From the NCBI RefSeq assembly GCF_002749975.1, contig NZ_PEIG01000006.1:310001-374000 (forward strand): a stretch of DNA of 64,000 bases, in the 5' to 3' direction. A program made the translations under genes and the position numbers. The notes below the pieces were generated by a model, which saw nothing but the letters and a program-made list of their open reading frames with translations, was not told the origin of the DNA and made no database searches. Every line of letters starts with the position of its first letter. Position 1 is the first letter of the stretch. Source of the stretch: Gloeocapsopsis sp. IPPAS B-1203 (GTDB lineage Bacteria > Cyanobacteriota > Cyanobacteriia > Cyanobacteriales > Chroococcidiopsidaceae). Shown in pieces: positions 48,582-56,621 of this stretch.

Positions 48582-48755
48582 ATGAATCTGCAAGATGACA
48601 TTAGCGATGTGCAAGAGCCAATTCTCACCGCGCCAGCAGAAGTCAGGCAAATTATTGAACAGGTGTGGAAGTTAGAAAAGAGCAGACTTGATAAAAAAAG
48701 TAACAGCCATATCAACGATGATATTTTGCGGATTGTCAAGGAAGCGGTGCGATGA
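48582..48755 (+). CDS. Small 57-residue protein heading the Dnd-associated ATPase operon
   Basis: An ORF of 57 codons (MNLQDDISDVQEPILTAPAE at the start, DDILRIVKEAVR at the end) whose stop codon overlaps the ATPase start in ATGA. The protein is charged and probably all-helical, without membrane segment or known motif. The four-base overlap with an intact downstream gene argues that it is real and translated in a fixed ratio with it. It may be a small subunit or regulator of the ATPase. No family recognised. Confidence 0.65.
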   Translation: MNLQDDISDVQEPILTAPAEVRQIIEQVWKLEKSRLDKKSNSHINDDILRIVKEAVR

Positions 48756-50821
48756 AGTTAACTTCAATTCGGCTGTGTAACTTTCGTTCGTTTTATAGCA
48801 AAACACCGGAAATTGTCCTTGCAGGTGGAACAAATCGCAATACGACAATCGTTCACGGTAACAATGGTGCAGGGAAAACGAGTTTCTTAAATGCATTTAC
48901 GTGGGTACTATACGAGAAGTTTAGTGCGGCGTTTGCTTCTGCTGAACAACTTGTCAATAAACGGGCGATCGCCGAAGCAAATATCGGAGAAGTCATCGAA
49001 TGCTGGGTAGAAATATTTTGGGAACATGATAACAAACGCTACCGCGTTAAACGCGAGTGTCGCGTGTATAAAAACGACACCAACTTTGATGCGGGTAAAA
49101 CCCAGTTATTTATGCAAATAGCTGGCGATGATGGGCGGTGGTATCATTCACCACAACATCCAGAAGACGTGATCAATCAGATTCTACCGTCAAGCTTACA
49201 TCAGTATTTCTTTTTCGATGGCGAACGAATCGAACAAATTGTGCGATCGGATAAGAAAGCAGAAATTGCTGAAGCAACCAAAATCTTTTTAGGCGTGAAA
49301 GTCATTGATAACTCAATCAAGCATTTAAGTGAAGCCAAAAAAACGCTAGAAAATGAATTAAAAGTGATTGGTGATGCCCAAACCAAACAACTTTTGAGAG
49401 AACGGCAAAAGATAGAAATTGAGATTGAACAAATTACACAGCGCCAAAGTGAGATTACTCAAGAGTTAGAATATCAAAACACTTTTAAAAAAGAAACAAG
49501 TCACCGTCTACGCGAACTTGCTGCGGCGCAAGAACTACAGGAAAGACGGCAAAATTTAGAAAACCAGAAAACAACAAATCAAGAAGAACTACGAAAAAGT
49601 AAAGAAACTCTCAAGAAAACTATTTCTACACGCGGTTACAGTGTACTACTACCGTCAACGACAAATCAATTTCGAGAAATTATTGCAGCATTAAAGCAGC
49701 GCGGCGAGTTAACCGCCAGAATTTCGCAAGAATTTGTGCAAGAAATACTGCGCGATCGCCGTTGTATTTGTGGTACACAACTAGACGATGGAAGTGATGT
49801 GCATCAAAACGTCAGCAACTTGTTAAATCAAGCTGGTTCTTCTGCTGTCCAAGAAACTGTTATTCGGACAATCGCCCAAGTTGACGAAATTGACAAACAA
49901 GCAACTGCTTTTTGGGAAGATGTCGATCGCGAACAATTACGTATTAATCAATTAAGAGAAAGTATATCACAAATCGAAGCTGAGTTAGATAATATTCAAG
50001 AACGTTTGCGTAAAGATCCCAGCGAAGAAATTCGCAATTTGCAACTTCGATTGGATGATATTGATAGAAAAATAGCTGAATTAAACATTGAACGCGGTGA
50101 AAAGAATCAGCGTGTTGATAGTTTAAAAACTGAAGCTGCTGAATTAGATAAGCAAATTGCCAAACAAAAATTTAATGAGGAAAGACAAGCATTAGCACAA
50201 AGACGGATTGCTGCAACTTTAGATGCAATTGAACGATTAAACGAAGTTAAACAACGCCAAGAGAAGCAGTTTCGTTTGCAATTAGAAAAACGAATTCAAG
50301 AAATATTTAATGAAATTTCTATCACGCCCTATATTCCTAAAATTAGTAAAAAATACGAACTCACATTAATAGAAAATACTTCTGGTGTAGAAGCACCCGT
50401 TGCGGCTTCTACAGGTGAAAATCAAATACTGAGCTTATCATTTATTGGTAGCATCATCGACAAAGTGCGCGAGTGGAGTGAAAGAAAAATGTTGATGGTA
50501 GCTGATGGTAGCACATTTCCCATAGTGATGGACTCGCCGTTTGGAAGTTTAGATGAAACTTATCGGCGACAAATTGCCAAGATTATTCCCCAATTAGCTA
50601 ATCAGTTGATTGTATTAGTGAGTAATACCCAGTGGCGCGGAGAAGTAGAAGCAGAAATGACTTCAAGAATCGGTAGGGAATATGTTCTAACTTACTATTC
50701 TTCTAAACCAGATTGCGAAGAGGATGCGATTGAAATTGTAGGACAAGAGTATCCTTTAGTTAGACAAAGTCCTAATGAGTTTGAGTATACTGAAATTCTT
50801 GAGGTAAATCGCAACGGTTGA
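48752..50821 (+). CDS. SMC/Rad50-like AAA ATPase, paralogous to DndD
   Basis: 689 residues. The N-terminal half-ATPase has Walker A GNNGAGKTS (36-44) and a YFFFDGERI motif (FDGERI at 155-160), the same position as FDGEQV in the island's DndD. Long coiled coils follow (about 185-295 and 375-510) around a central C-x-C (RRCICGTQL, C338 and C340) that could be half of a zinc hook. The second half has the signature STGENQILSLSF (553-564) and Walker B/D-loop MDSPFGSLDETYR (593-605). It is therefore a DndD-type SMC ATPase acting on DNA. The gene is coupled to the 57-aa ORF and followed after 42 bases by Dnd-associated protein 4. Role inferred: partner or restriction ATPase of the phosphorothioation system. 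Confidence 0.88.
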   Translation: MKLTSIRLCNFRSFYSKTPEIVLAGGTNRNTTIVHGNNGAGKTSFLNAFTWVLYEKFSAAFASAEQLVNKRAIAEANIGEVIECWVEIFWEHDNKRYRVKRECRVYKNDTNFDAGKTQLFMQIAGDDGRWYHSPQHPEDVINQILPSSLHQYFFFDGERIEQIVRSDKKAEIAEATKIFLGVKVIDNSIKHLSEAKKTLENELKVIGDAQTKQLLRERQKIEIEIEQITQRQSEITQELEYQNTFKKETSHRLRELAAAQELQERRQNLENQKTTNQEELRKSKETLKKTISTRGYSVLLPSTTNQFREIIAALKQRGELTARISQEFVQEILRDRRCICGTQLDDGSDVHQNVSNLLNQAGSSAVQETVIRTIAQVDEIDKQATAFWEDVDREQLRINQLRESISQIEAELDNIQERLRKDPSEEIRNLQLRLDDIDRKIAELNIERGEKNQRVDSLKTEAAELDKQIAKQKFNEERQALAQRRIAATLDAIERLNEVKQRQEKQFRLQLEKRIQEIFNEISITPYIPKISKKYELTLIENTSGVEAPVAASTGENQILSLSFIGSIIDKVREWSERKMLMVADGSTFPIVMDSPFGSLDETYRRQIAKIIPQLANQLIVLVSNTQWRGEVEAEMTSRIGREYVLTYYSSKPDCEEDAIEIVGQEYPLVRQSPNEFEYTEILEVNRNG

Positions 50822-50863
50822 AGGTAAACACAGTGCTACAAATTATTAAAAAGCTTTAAGAAA

Positions 50864-51334
50864 ATGGTAGAAACTGGCAGAATTAGAGTAGCAAAAGACA
50901 AAGCTGACTTAGTTAAATCTTTAATTTCAACTGACGGTGCAACAGGTCCTTTTCAAACCTTTGCAGATGCGATCGCCTTTGCTGCTGCTTTGGGTGCAAA
51001 GCACAATAGACGAGTACCTTTAGGAGAAATTTCAAAAAGAGAACCTTCTCCTATTAGATTAGAGTACTTTGCATCAATGGGACATGACTGCGTAATTAAG
51101 TTATTAGCAATTACGGAAACAAAAGACATTAAAATTCTATCGCTTACTGAGGAATCCGAAGCTAAACGTAACCTTATCTTTGAAGAATATGCCAATGGCG
51201 GACTAGAAATACTGCAAAATGAGTTACGTGGAGCAGTAGACTATTCTGAGCGAATTTTATTAATGCTTTGTCCTGAACGCGAACAGCAAGAACAGCAAAA
51301 TGAAGAGTTTGATTTAAGTAAATTTCTATCTTGA
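50864..51334 (+). CDS. Dnd system-associated protein 4
   Basis: 156 residues. The sequence follows the Dnd system-associated protein 4 pattern: RIRVAKDKADLVKSLI near the start, TFADAIAFAAALGAKHNRRV, and LIFEEYANGGLEILQNELRG. It has no membrane segment and ends in a Gln/Glu-rich tail (EREQQEQQNEEFDLSKF). The family is known only from its linkage to dnd genes. It is the third gene of the 57-aa ORF/ATPase unit and convergent with dndB. Function unknown. Confidence 0.8.
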   Translation: MVETGRIRVAKDKADLVKSLISTDGATGPFQTFADAIAFAAALGAKHNRRVPLGEISKREPSPIRLEYFASMGHDCVIKLLAITETKDIKILSLTEESEAKRNLIFEEYANGGLEILQNELRGAVDYSERILLMLCPEREQQEQQNEEFDLSKFLS

Positions 51335-51520
51335 ACTAATCAGTAAAATAATATCATCTCCGGTTAAATAACCTTGCTTTGTAGTTAGTGACTAGTGACT
51401 AGCTACCATTTTTGGTAACACTAATCAACCGGAATTGCTATCATTGTTTGCTGCAGAAACTTCGTATTTATTGTTAATGAATTAAATCTATATAGTTCAA
51501 AATCACTCTCAATGTATGAA

Positions 51521-53089
51521 TTACAACATAGGTGGTAATCCTATTGCTTTTGGTTCCACAAGCTGACCATCAAAGCCGATCGCCTGTTTTTCAATAGTTC
51601 TTGCATCTGCTACAGCCTTACGGAGTTCGGCGCGTTCCATTGGTTCTTGGATTCCGCCGAGAATGTAAATGAGTAGCTTTGCTGCTAAATCGCGCCCTGC
51701 AACTTGTACGCGCTTTTTGTTTGGGTCGTATAAGATACCGTACCAAAGCGATCGCGGATATTCCATGCTACTAAAACCACCTTCTAAGTCAAACTTGTGG
51801 AGTTTCTTAAAGATGTCTTTGAGTGAGAAACCTTTTTTGAAGACTAAAATTCCTAAAGCTTGCGCTAAAGCAACTTGTCCAACAGGGCGAAAAAGCATAT
51901 TTCCTTCACCGCCATCCTTCTCGAAACTAAAGCGTCGGAGTAACGGTGTTTCTTCCGCTTCGAGTACCCGATAACTTGGTAGAGTCGCTAAATAATCAAA
52001 TAACTGCTGAAATTCTACGATTCCCGCCTCTAGTTCTCGATCGTTTGGGCGTATCGGAATCAAACCTTTATCTAATGGTTTCCAGTGTAAGAACTTTTGT
52101 CCGAGATATCGCTCTGACATCTCTTTAAGTGCTTGCAGTGTTGTTAAAACCGTAGATTTAGTAGCAACTGTAGCGCTATTCCAATTAACGCGCGGCTTTC
52201 GCGTGCTTCTTTGTTCTAGAAGTGGATGCGTCGTCGCAATTTTTCTCGCCACGATCGCAAATCCATCATCCTCATTCAACTGCGCTAATTGACCTTTCGT
52301 CAAAGGTACAGCCATTAAGTTGACATGAACAAAAATTGATCTTACCCGTCGTCGTGCTTGTTCGCGAGTTTCACCTTTCTCGACTGCACAGATAAACTCA
52401 ATTCCTATTTTTTCTTGAGGTAAACTTTCTAAATAATCAACATTTACGTGATAATGCTCGATCAAGTCATTTAAAGTAATGACACTACCATCAGGAGTCT
52501 TGTCTTTGCGATAACGCTGAAGTTGATGCGTCTCAAGTAATTCCATCAACCCTTGTACTCCCATCAAGCGGTGTTGACCATCAAGTGCATAAATTGTAGC
52601 TTCAGGTGCAATATTGAGTAACCCAATACCTTCACGGTCTAAAGGCGTAAAATCGATAGTAGACTTTGTAGCGCATCCTTCACTATCCCATTCTGTTGCT
52701 TTAGGATTATCTACCCACGGTTGATGAATGACAACAAGCACTGGTGGAAACTTATGATTTTTCCATGCTGCTAAGTATTGTACCAGAGGTATTTGCCGCG
52801 ACCAATCAAGCGGGCGTTGTTGAATTTCTGCGATTGTATCCGCATCGACTTCTACATTATCTGTTGCAGGATTATGCTTAGGCTGAAGCAGCGGTAAACA
52901 TGATGCAAAGCGCACTTGTTGCGCAAACCACTCCAAGGTAACAGAGCCTAAGTAAGCTTGAGTACCACCCATCGTTGTTGTTTGCACGAGAATTCGAGCT
53001 TCTAAATATGGTGCTAACAACGAAGCCAATTCCTCTGGTTTGTTGTCCTTGCGATATTTACCAGTAGTATCAGCTACTCTCTTATTCAT
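51521..53089 (-). CDS. dndB: DNA phosphorothioation regulator/modulator DndB (DGQHR domain)
   Basis: 522 residues with the family-defining DGQHR motif at 170-174 (IYALDGQHRLMGVQGL). It also contains EFICAVEKGETREQARRRVR and KGQLAQLNEDDGFAIVARK, conserved in DndB. In studied systems DndB is not essential for modification but tunes it and can act as a repressor. Here it is divergent from dndC across 179 bases with several palindromes, which fits a regulatory role. Downstream 186 bases separate it from the convergent Dnd-associated protein 4 gene. Confidence 0.93.
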   Translation of the reverse strand: MNKRVADTTGKYRKDNKPEELASLLAPYLEARILVQTTTMGGTQAYLGSVTLEWFAQQVRFASCLPLLQPKHNPATDNVEVDADTIAEIQQRPLDWSRQIPLVQYLAAWKNHKFPPVLVVIHQPWVDNPKATEWDSEGCATKSTIDFTPLDREGIGLLNIAPEATIYALDGQHRLMGVQGLMELLETHQLQRYRKDKTPDGSVITLNDLIEHYHVNVDYLESLPQEKIGIEFICAVEKGETREQARRRVRSIFVHVNLMAVPLTKGQLAQLNEDDGFAIVARKIATTHPLLEQRSTRKPRVNWNSATVATKSTVLTTLQALKEMSERYLGQKFLHWKPLDKGLIPIRPNDRELEAGIVEFQQLFDYLATLPSYRVLEAEETPLLRRFSFEKDGGEGNMLFRPVGQVALAQALGILVFKKGFSLKDIFKKLHKFDLEGGFSSMEYPRSLWYGILYDPNKKRVQVAGRDLAAKLLIYILGGIQEPMERAELRKAVADARTIEKQAIGFDGQLVEPKAIGLPPML

Positions 53090-53268
53090 AAATTTCTCAA
53101 CTGAAGTTCTTACAAAGCTTAAGCTGTTAAGAAATTGAGCGCTAAAAGTTTTTAAAAACCTTTAAACTTGACAATACAGGGTTGCCCTTCACAAGAGTCG
53201 TTATATAGATGCGTAGTTTCGACTTGTGTAACCACACAACGGCATAAGTTTCAGAAGAGAAGGATAAA
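53090..53268. promoter_or_regulatory. dndB-dndC divergent promoter region with three palindromes
   Basis: Three exact inverted repeats lie in 179 bases: AGCTTAAGCT (53116-53125), GTTTTTAAAAAC (53148-53159) and TTGTGT-AACC-ACACAA (53224-53239). The last is 30 bases before the dndC start and could overlap its promoter or leader. A TTGACA (53168-53173) is present, but no well-spaced -10 follows. The sites are candidates for a repressor; none is a known consensus. Confidence 0.45.
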
Positions 53269-54843
53269 ATGTCTACAGCACAACAGCAACACAACCAAGG
53301 CGAGCAGGCACGTACTGTAGCAGATTTAGTTGCAGATATTCAAGCTCTTACCACTGAAATTCAAGAACTATACTGTTTAGACGAAATACCTTGGTGTGTA
53401 GGCTACAGTGGCGGAAAAGATAGCACCGCAACTTTGCAACTTGTGTGGAATGCGATCGCATCGCTCCCACCCGAAAAGCGTACTAAAACAATCCACGTCA
53501 TCACGACGGATACATTAGTAGAAAATCCGATTGTTTCTGCTTGGGTGCGTAACTCGCTCCAACAGATGAAGCTTGAGGCTGAAGCGCAAAAATTACCATT
53601 TCAACCGCATCTCTTACAGCCAGAGGCTAAGGAAACATTTTGGGTAGGTTTAATCGGTAAAGGTTATCCAGCACCTAGAGGAAAATTTCGCTGGTGTACC
53701 GAGCGTCTTAAGATTAATCCATCAAACCGTTTTATTCGTGATGTGATCAGAACAAACGGTGAAACCATTCTTGTTTTAGGTACTCGCAAAGCTGAAAGCA
53801 CAAAGCGTGCAAACAGAATGAAGAAGATGGAAGCTAAGCGGGTCAGAGATCGCCTCAGCCCAAACATGAATTTACCAAACTCGTTAGTTTATAGCCCCAT
53901 CGAAGACTGGCGCAACGATGAAGTATGGCTTTATCTGATGCAGTGGGAGAATCCTTGGCGATATAGCAACAAAGATTTATTCTCAATGTATCGCGGTGCT
54001 ACGGCTGATAATGAATGTCCCTTAGTGGTTGATACATCGACTCCTAGTTGTGGAAGTTCTCGTTTTGGTTGCTGGGTTTGCACACTGGTTAGCCAAGATA
54101 AATCACTAACAGCCATGATCCAGAATGATGATGAGAAAGAATGGATGCAACCACTACTTGATTTCCGTATGGAATTAGATGCAGAAGAAAATCGTGAAAG
54201 ACGCGATTTTAGGCGGAGGAATGGTAACGTACAACTTTACGAACGCAACCTAGATGGCGATATCTCTGTTGAACCAATTCCAGGTCCTTATGTTAAAGAA
54301 GCAAGAGAATATTGGCTTAGAAGACTCCTGACAATTCAAACACAAATTCAACGTACCGCGCCAGCAGAAATGCGCGAGCTTACCCTAATCACTCTAGAAG
54401 AGTTAAGCGAAATCCGCCGTATCTGGTTAGAAGAAAATCACGAGTTTGACGACAGTTTACCGCGAATTTATCAAGAAGTTACAGGCGAACCTTTTCGCGA
54501 TCCACGCCCAGGAAGCGATCGCACTTTGCTCGGTAGCGACGAATGGGCTGTACTCGAAGAAATCTGTGATGATGACGCAATGCATCTCGAATTAATGGCA
54601 AAGTTACTCGATACCGAACGACAATATCGCACCATGGCGCGTCGTAATGGCATTTTTGAGGCGTTAGAAAAGTGCTTTGAAACAAGTTCGCGTTCCAAAG
54701 AAGAAGCGATCGCTAATGCACATTACAAAAGAGACTTGAAAAATGCTGCTGAGCAAGGCAACGTTGAAACTGTCAAGCAGTTAACATGGGCAAGCCTAAA
54801 GTTTCAAGCTACATCCATAGATGACAATAGCTTAAGTGATTAG
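53269..54843 (+). CDS. dndC: DNA phosphorothioation protein DndC (PAPS-reductase-like, Fe-S)
   Basis: 524 residues. The ATP-pyrophosphatase loop is YSGGKDS (47-52 for SGGKDS). Cysteines C250, C261, C268 and C271 (CPLVV, SCGSSRFGCWVC) are placed to hold the 4Fe-4S cluster known for DndC; C143 is in RWCTERLK. The enzyme activates the DNA backbone with ATP for sulfur insertion together with DndD and DndE, taking sulfur from a cysteine desulfurase. No dndA is nearby, so a housekeeping IscS/SufS must supply sulfur. A good ribosome site (AGAAGAGAAGGA) precedes the ATG. dndD does not follow directly: two minus-strand envelope genes lie between. Confidence 0.95.
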   Translation: MSTAQQQHNQGEQARTVADLVADIQALTTEIQELYCLDEIPWCVGYSGGKDSTATLQLVWNAIASLPPEKRTKTIHVITTDTLVENPIVSAWVRNSLQQMKLEAEAQKLPFQPHLLQPEAKETFWVGLIGKGYPAPRGKFRWCTERLKINPSNRFIRDVIRTNGETILVLGTRKAESTKRANRMKKMEAKRVRDRLSPNMNLPNSLVYSPIEDWRNDEVWLYLMQWENPWRYSNKDLFSMYRGATADNECPLVVDTSTPSCGSSRFGCWVCTLVSQDKSLTAMIQNDDEKEWMQPLLDFRMELDAEENRERRDFRRRNGNVQLYERNLDGDISVEPIPGPYVKEAREYWLRRLLTIQTQIQRTAPAEMRELTLITLEELSEIRRIWLEENHEFDDSLPRIYQEVTGEPFRDPRPGSDRTLLGSDEWAVLEEICDDDAMHLELMAKLLDTERQYRTMARRNGIFEALEKCFETSSRSKEEAIANAHYKRDLKNAAEQGNVETVKQLTWASLKFQATSIDDNSLSD

Positions 54844-54927
54844 AATCACTGCCCATTTTAATGAGTTTGATACAGTTCAGATAGGGCTGAACTGTATTCG
54901 ACTGCTAAAAAAGTTGTTAGCTGCTAT

Positions 54928-55410
54928 TTACCAAAGAGCGCGAACACCCTCACCCGCAGGTTGCTCCACTCCAGTAGTGTCGTCGTTATCGTTGTCCGTG
55001 TCTGTAGGTGCTCCGACTCCTGGTGTAGTAGTATCTTCTGGTGTGGTAGTTGCATCCGGTGTCGTTGTCGCAGGAGCTGTGGGATCGGTTGGCGTACCTA
55101 ATCCTGGGGTAGTTGCATCTGGTGTTGTTCCAGGAGCTGTGGGATCGGTTGGTTGTCCTAATCCTGGGGTAGTTGCATCTGGTGTTGTTCCAGGAGCTGT
55201 AGGATCAGTTGGTTGTCCTACTCCTGGCGCAGTCGGATCAGTTGGTTGTCCTACTCCTGGGGTAGTTTGAGCAAGGATTTGATTAGAGCTACCAAGTTTG
55301 GCGTTGGAATTAATTTGCGTTAAAGCTGGAAGAGTCACAAGAGTCGCAGCACCAGCAAATCCCAATAGACTTGTCAGCTTGAGAAGCATTTGGCGTTTCC
55401 GTGCTTGCAT
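54928..55410 (-). CDS. Secreted Pro/Thr-rich repeat protein
   Basis: 160 residues from the ATG at 55410, chosen for GGAGAAATTA upstream; the frame extends to 55431. A signal peptide is likely (LLKLTSLLGFAGAATLVTLP). The mature protein is almost entirely a 20-residue repeat of the type PGLGQPTDPTAPGTTPDATT in two to three full and several shortened copies, then an Asp/Asn-rich end (DTDNDNDDT). It is probably an extended, disordered cell-surface or periplasmic protein. It sits between dndC and dndD but on the other strand and has no evident link to them. Confidence 0.75.
   Translation of the reverse strand: MQARKRQMLLKLTSLLGFAGAATLVTLPALTQINSNAKLGSSNQILAQTTPGVGQPTDPTAPGVGQPTDPTAPGTTPDATTPGLGQPTDPTAPGTTPDATTPGLGTPTDPTAPATTTPDATTTPEDTTTPGVGAPTDTDNDNDDTTGVEQPAGEGVRALW
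55061..55265. repeat. 60-bp tandem repeat within the Pro/Thr-rich gene
   Basis: The blocks 55081-55140 and 55141-55200 are nearly identical (differences confined to a few bases around 55093). Partial copies flank them. The high DNA identity points to recent expansion by slippage or unequal exchange. Confidence 0.85.
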
Positions 55411-55701
55411 TAATTTCTCCTCAAAATACACACTAAGAACAAGACGAACTAAAAGGTAAATATCAGTTTCGTCTATAGTTGGTTCCTGAATGTCAAACCA
55501 GGAATTTTTACTCAGTTTAGAGATGTGTGCTGGAGATTTTCTCTTCCTTGAGTCGTAGTTTGTTCTTTTGATACGTTTTGTTTATCAATGCTAACCCGCG
55601 TGTAGCTATGTTAATGTTTGACCTGCAAATCTTTATTTGAATACTCAGTGCTAGTATTTTTTTATACAGCACAGGCGAGCGCGATTTGTGTCATTTTTGA
55701 G

Positions 55702-56253
55702 TTATTCCACAACTGTGACAGGAGTTCCTAGACTGACTTGACTAAACAACTCTTCGACGTCTTTGTTGTACATCCGAATACAGCCATGCGAAGCTGCTGT
55801 ACCTACTGTTTCAGCATTAGGAGTACCATGAAAACCAATTGAATTTCTGCCATCACTCCAGAAGCCAATCCAATACGAACCTAGTGGATTTTCGGGGTGT
55901 CCTCCTGGAACTGTCTCATCTGTCAACGGACTAATCCAAGTAGGATTTTTTAACATTTGACCTACGCGAAAATTACCAGTCGGAGTTTCCCAACCAGGAC
56001 GCCCTACTGCGATCGGATAACTTTTTATCACTGTCTCTCCCTGATACAGAGTGACTTTGCGACTGTTTAGCTGAATCTTTAATCTCAAAGGCTCAGCGAC
56101 TTTGTTAGGTGTATTGTTAGCAGGAGCTTGAGGCATAACCGATTGTGTCACAACCGGTGGCGATTCTGATAAATTTTGCTGATGAGCAAACTGGTGAGCG
56201 ATTACATTGGCAGCTACTACTACGCCAGCTAGGGCAAACAATTGCTTGATCAT
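55702..56253 (-). CDS. L,D-transpeptidase (YkuD domain)
   Basis: 183 residues. After a signal-anchor (FALAGVVVAANVIAH) and a linker comes a YkuD domain: LNSRKVTLYQGETVIKSYPI, IGFHGTPNAET (H142) and the catalytic motif ASHGCIRMYN with H156 and Cys158. Such enzymes cross-link peptidoglycan 3-3 or attach proteins to it, outside the inner membrane. It lies on the minus strand between dndC and dndD, together with the repeat protein gene 291 bases downstream. Confidence 0.93.
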   Translation of the reverse strand: MIKQLFALAGVVVAANVIAHQFAHQQNLSESPPVVTQSVMPQAPANNTPNKVAEPLRLKIQLNSRKVTLYQGETVIKSYPIAVGRPGWETPTGNFRVGQMLKNPTWISPLTDETVPGGHPENPLGSYWIGFWSDGRNSIGFHGTPNAETVGTAASHGCIRMYNKDVEELFSQVSLGTPVTVVE

Positions 56254-56621
56254 CTGTAAAATCTAGCGTATGGGTAAAGAATACTATTTTACATACAAAG
56301 CTGTAAAGCATCCTTCCGAAGTCAGAAAATATAAAATTTATCCAATCAACTATTTGCTAAAATTACTTTTGCTCATTGCTTAGAAAATAATAACTTCATA
56401 TTTTTTATTTATTATATAGTCACTTTATTTGAGTTATGAAAATCTTTTTTAAAGAACTAAAGAGAGATGAAAAAGATCGCTGTATTGTCTGGAGTTTTTT
56501 CCATTACATCAATAACATGAAGTAGAGATAATGAATAGAAATGTTTGTAAATAATCCTAAAAGTTTATTCTAAAAATTAAGTATTTATAGCATTTGTAAT
56601 TGTTTAGCATAGATAAACACA
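56254..56621. other. AT-rich region upstream of dndD (368 bp)
   Basis: Divergent between the transpeptidase gene and dndD. It should carry a separate promoter for dndD-dndE, since the genes upstream point the other way. No coding frame or repeat was recognised. Confidence 0.45.

Noticed and set aside
55061-55265. Possible CRISPR-like array
   Set aside because: The units are contiguous 60-bp coding repeats without spacers and translate to Pro/Thr-rich protein repeats.
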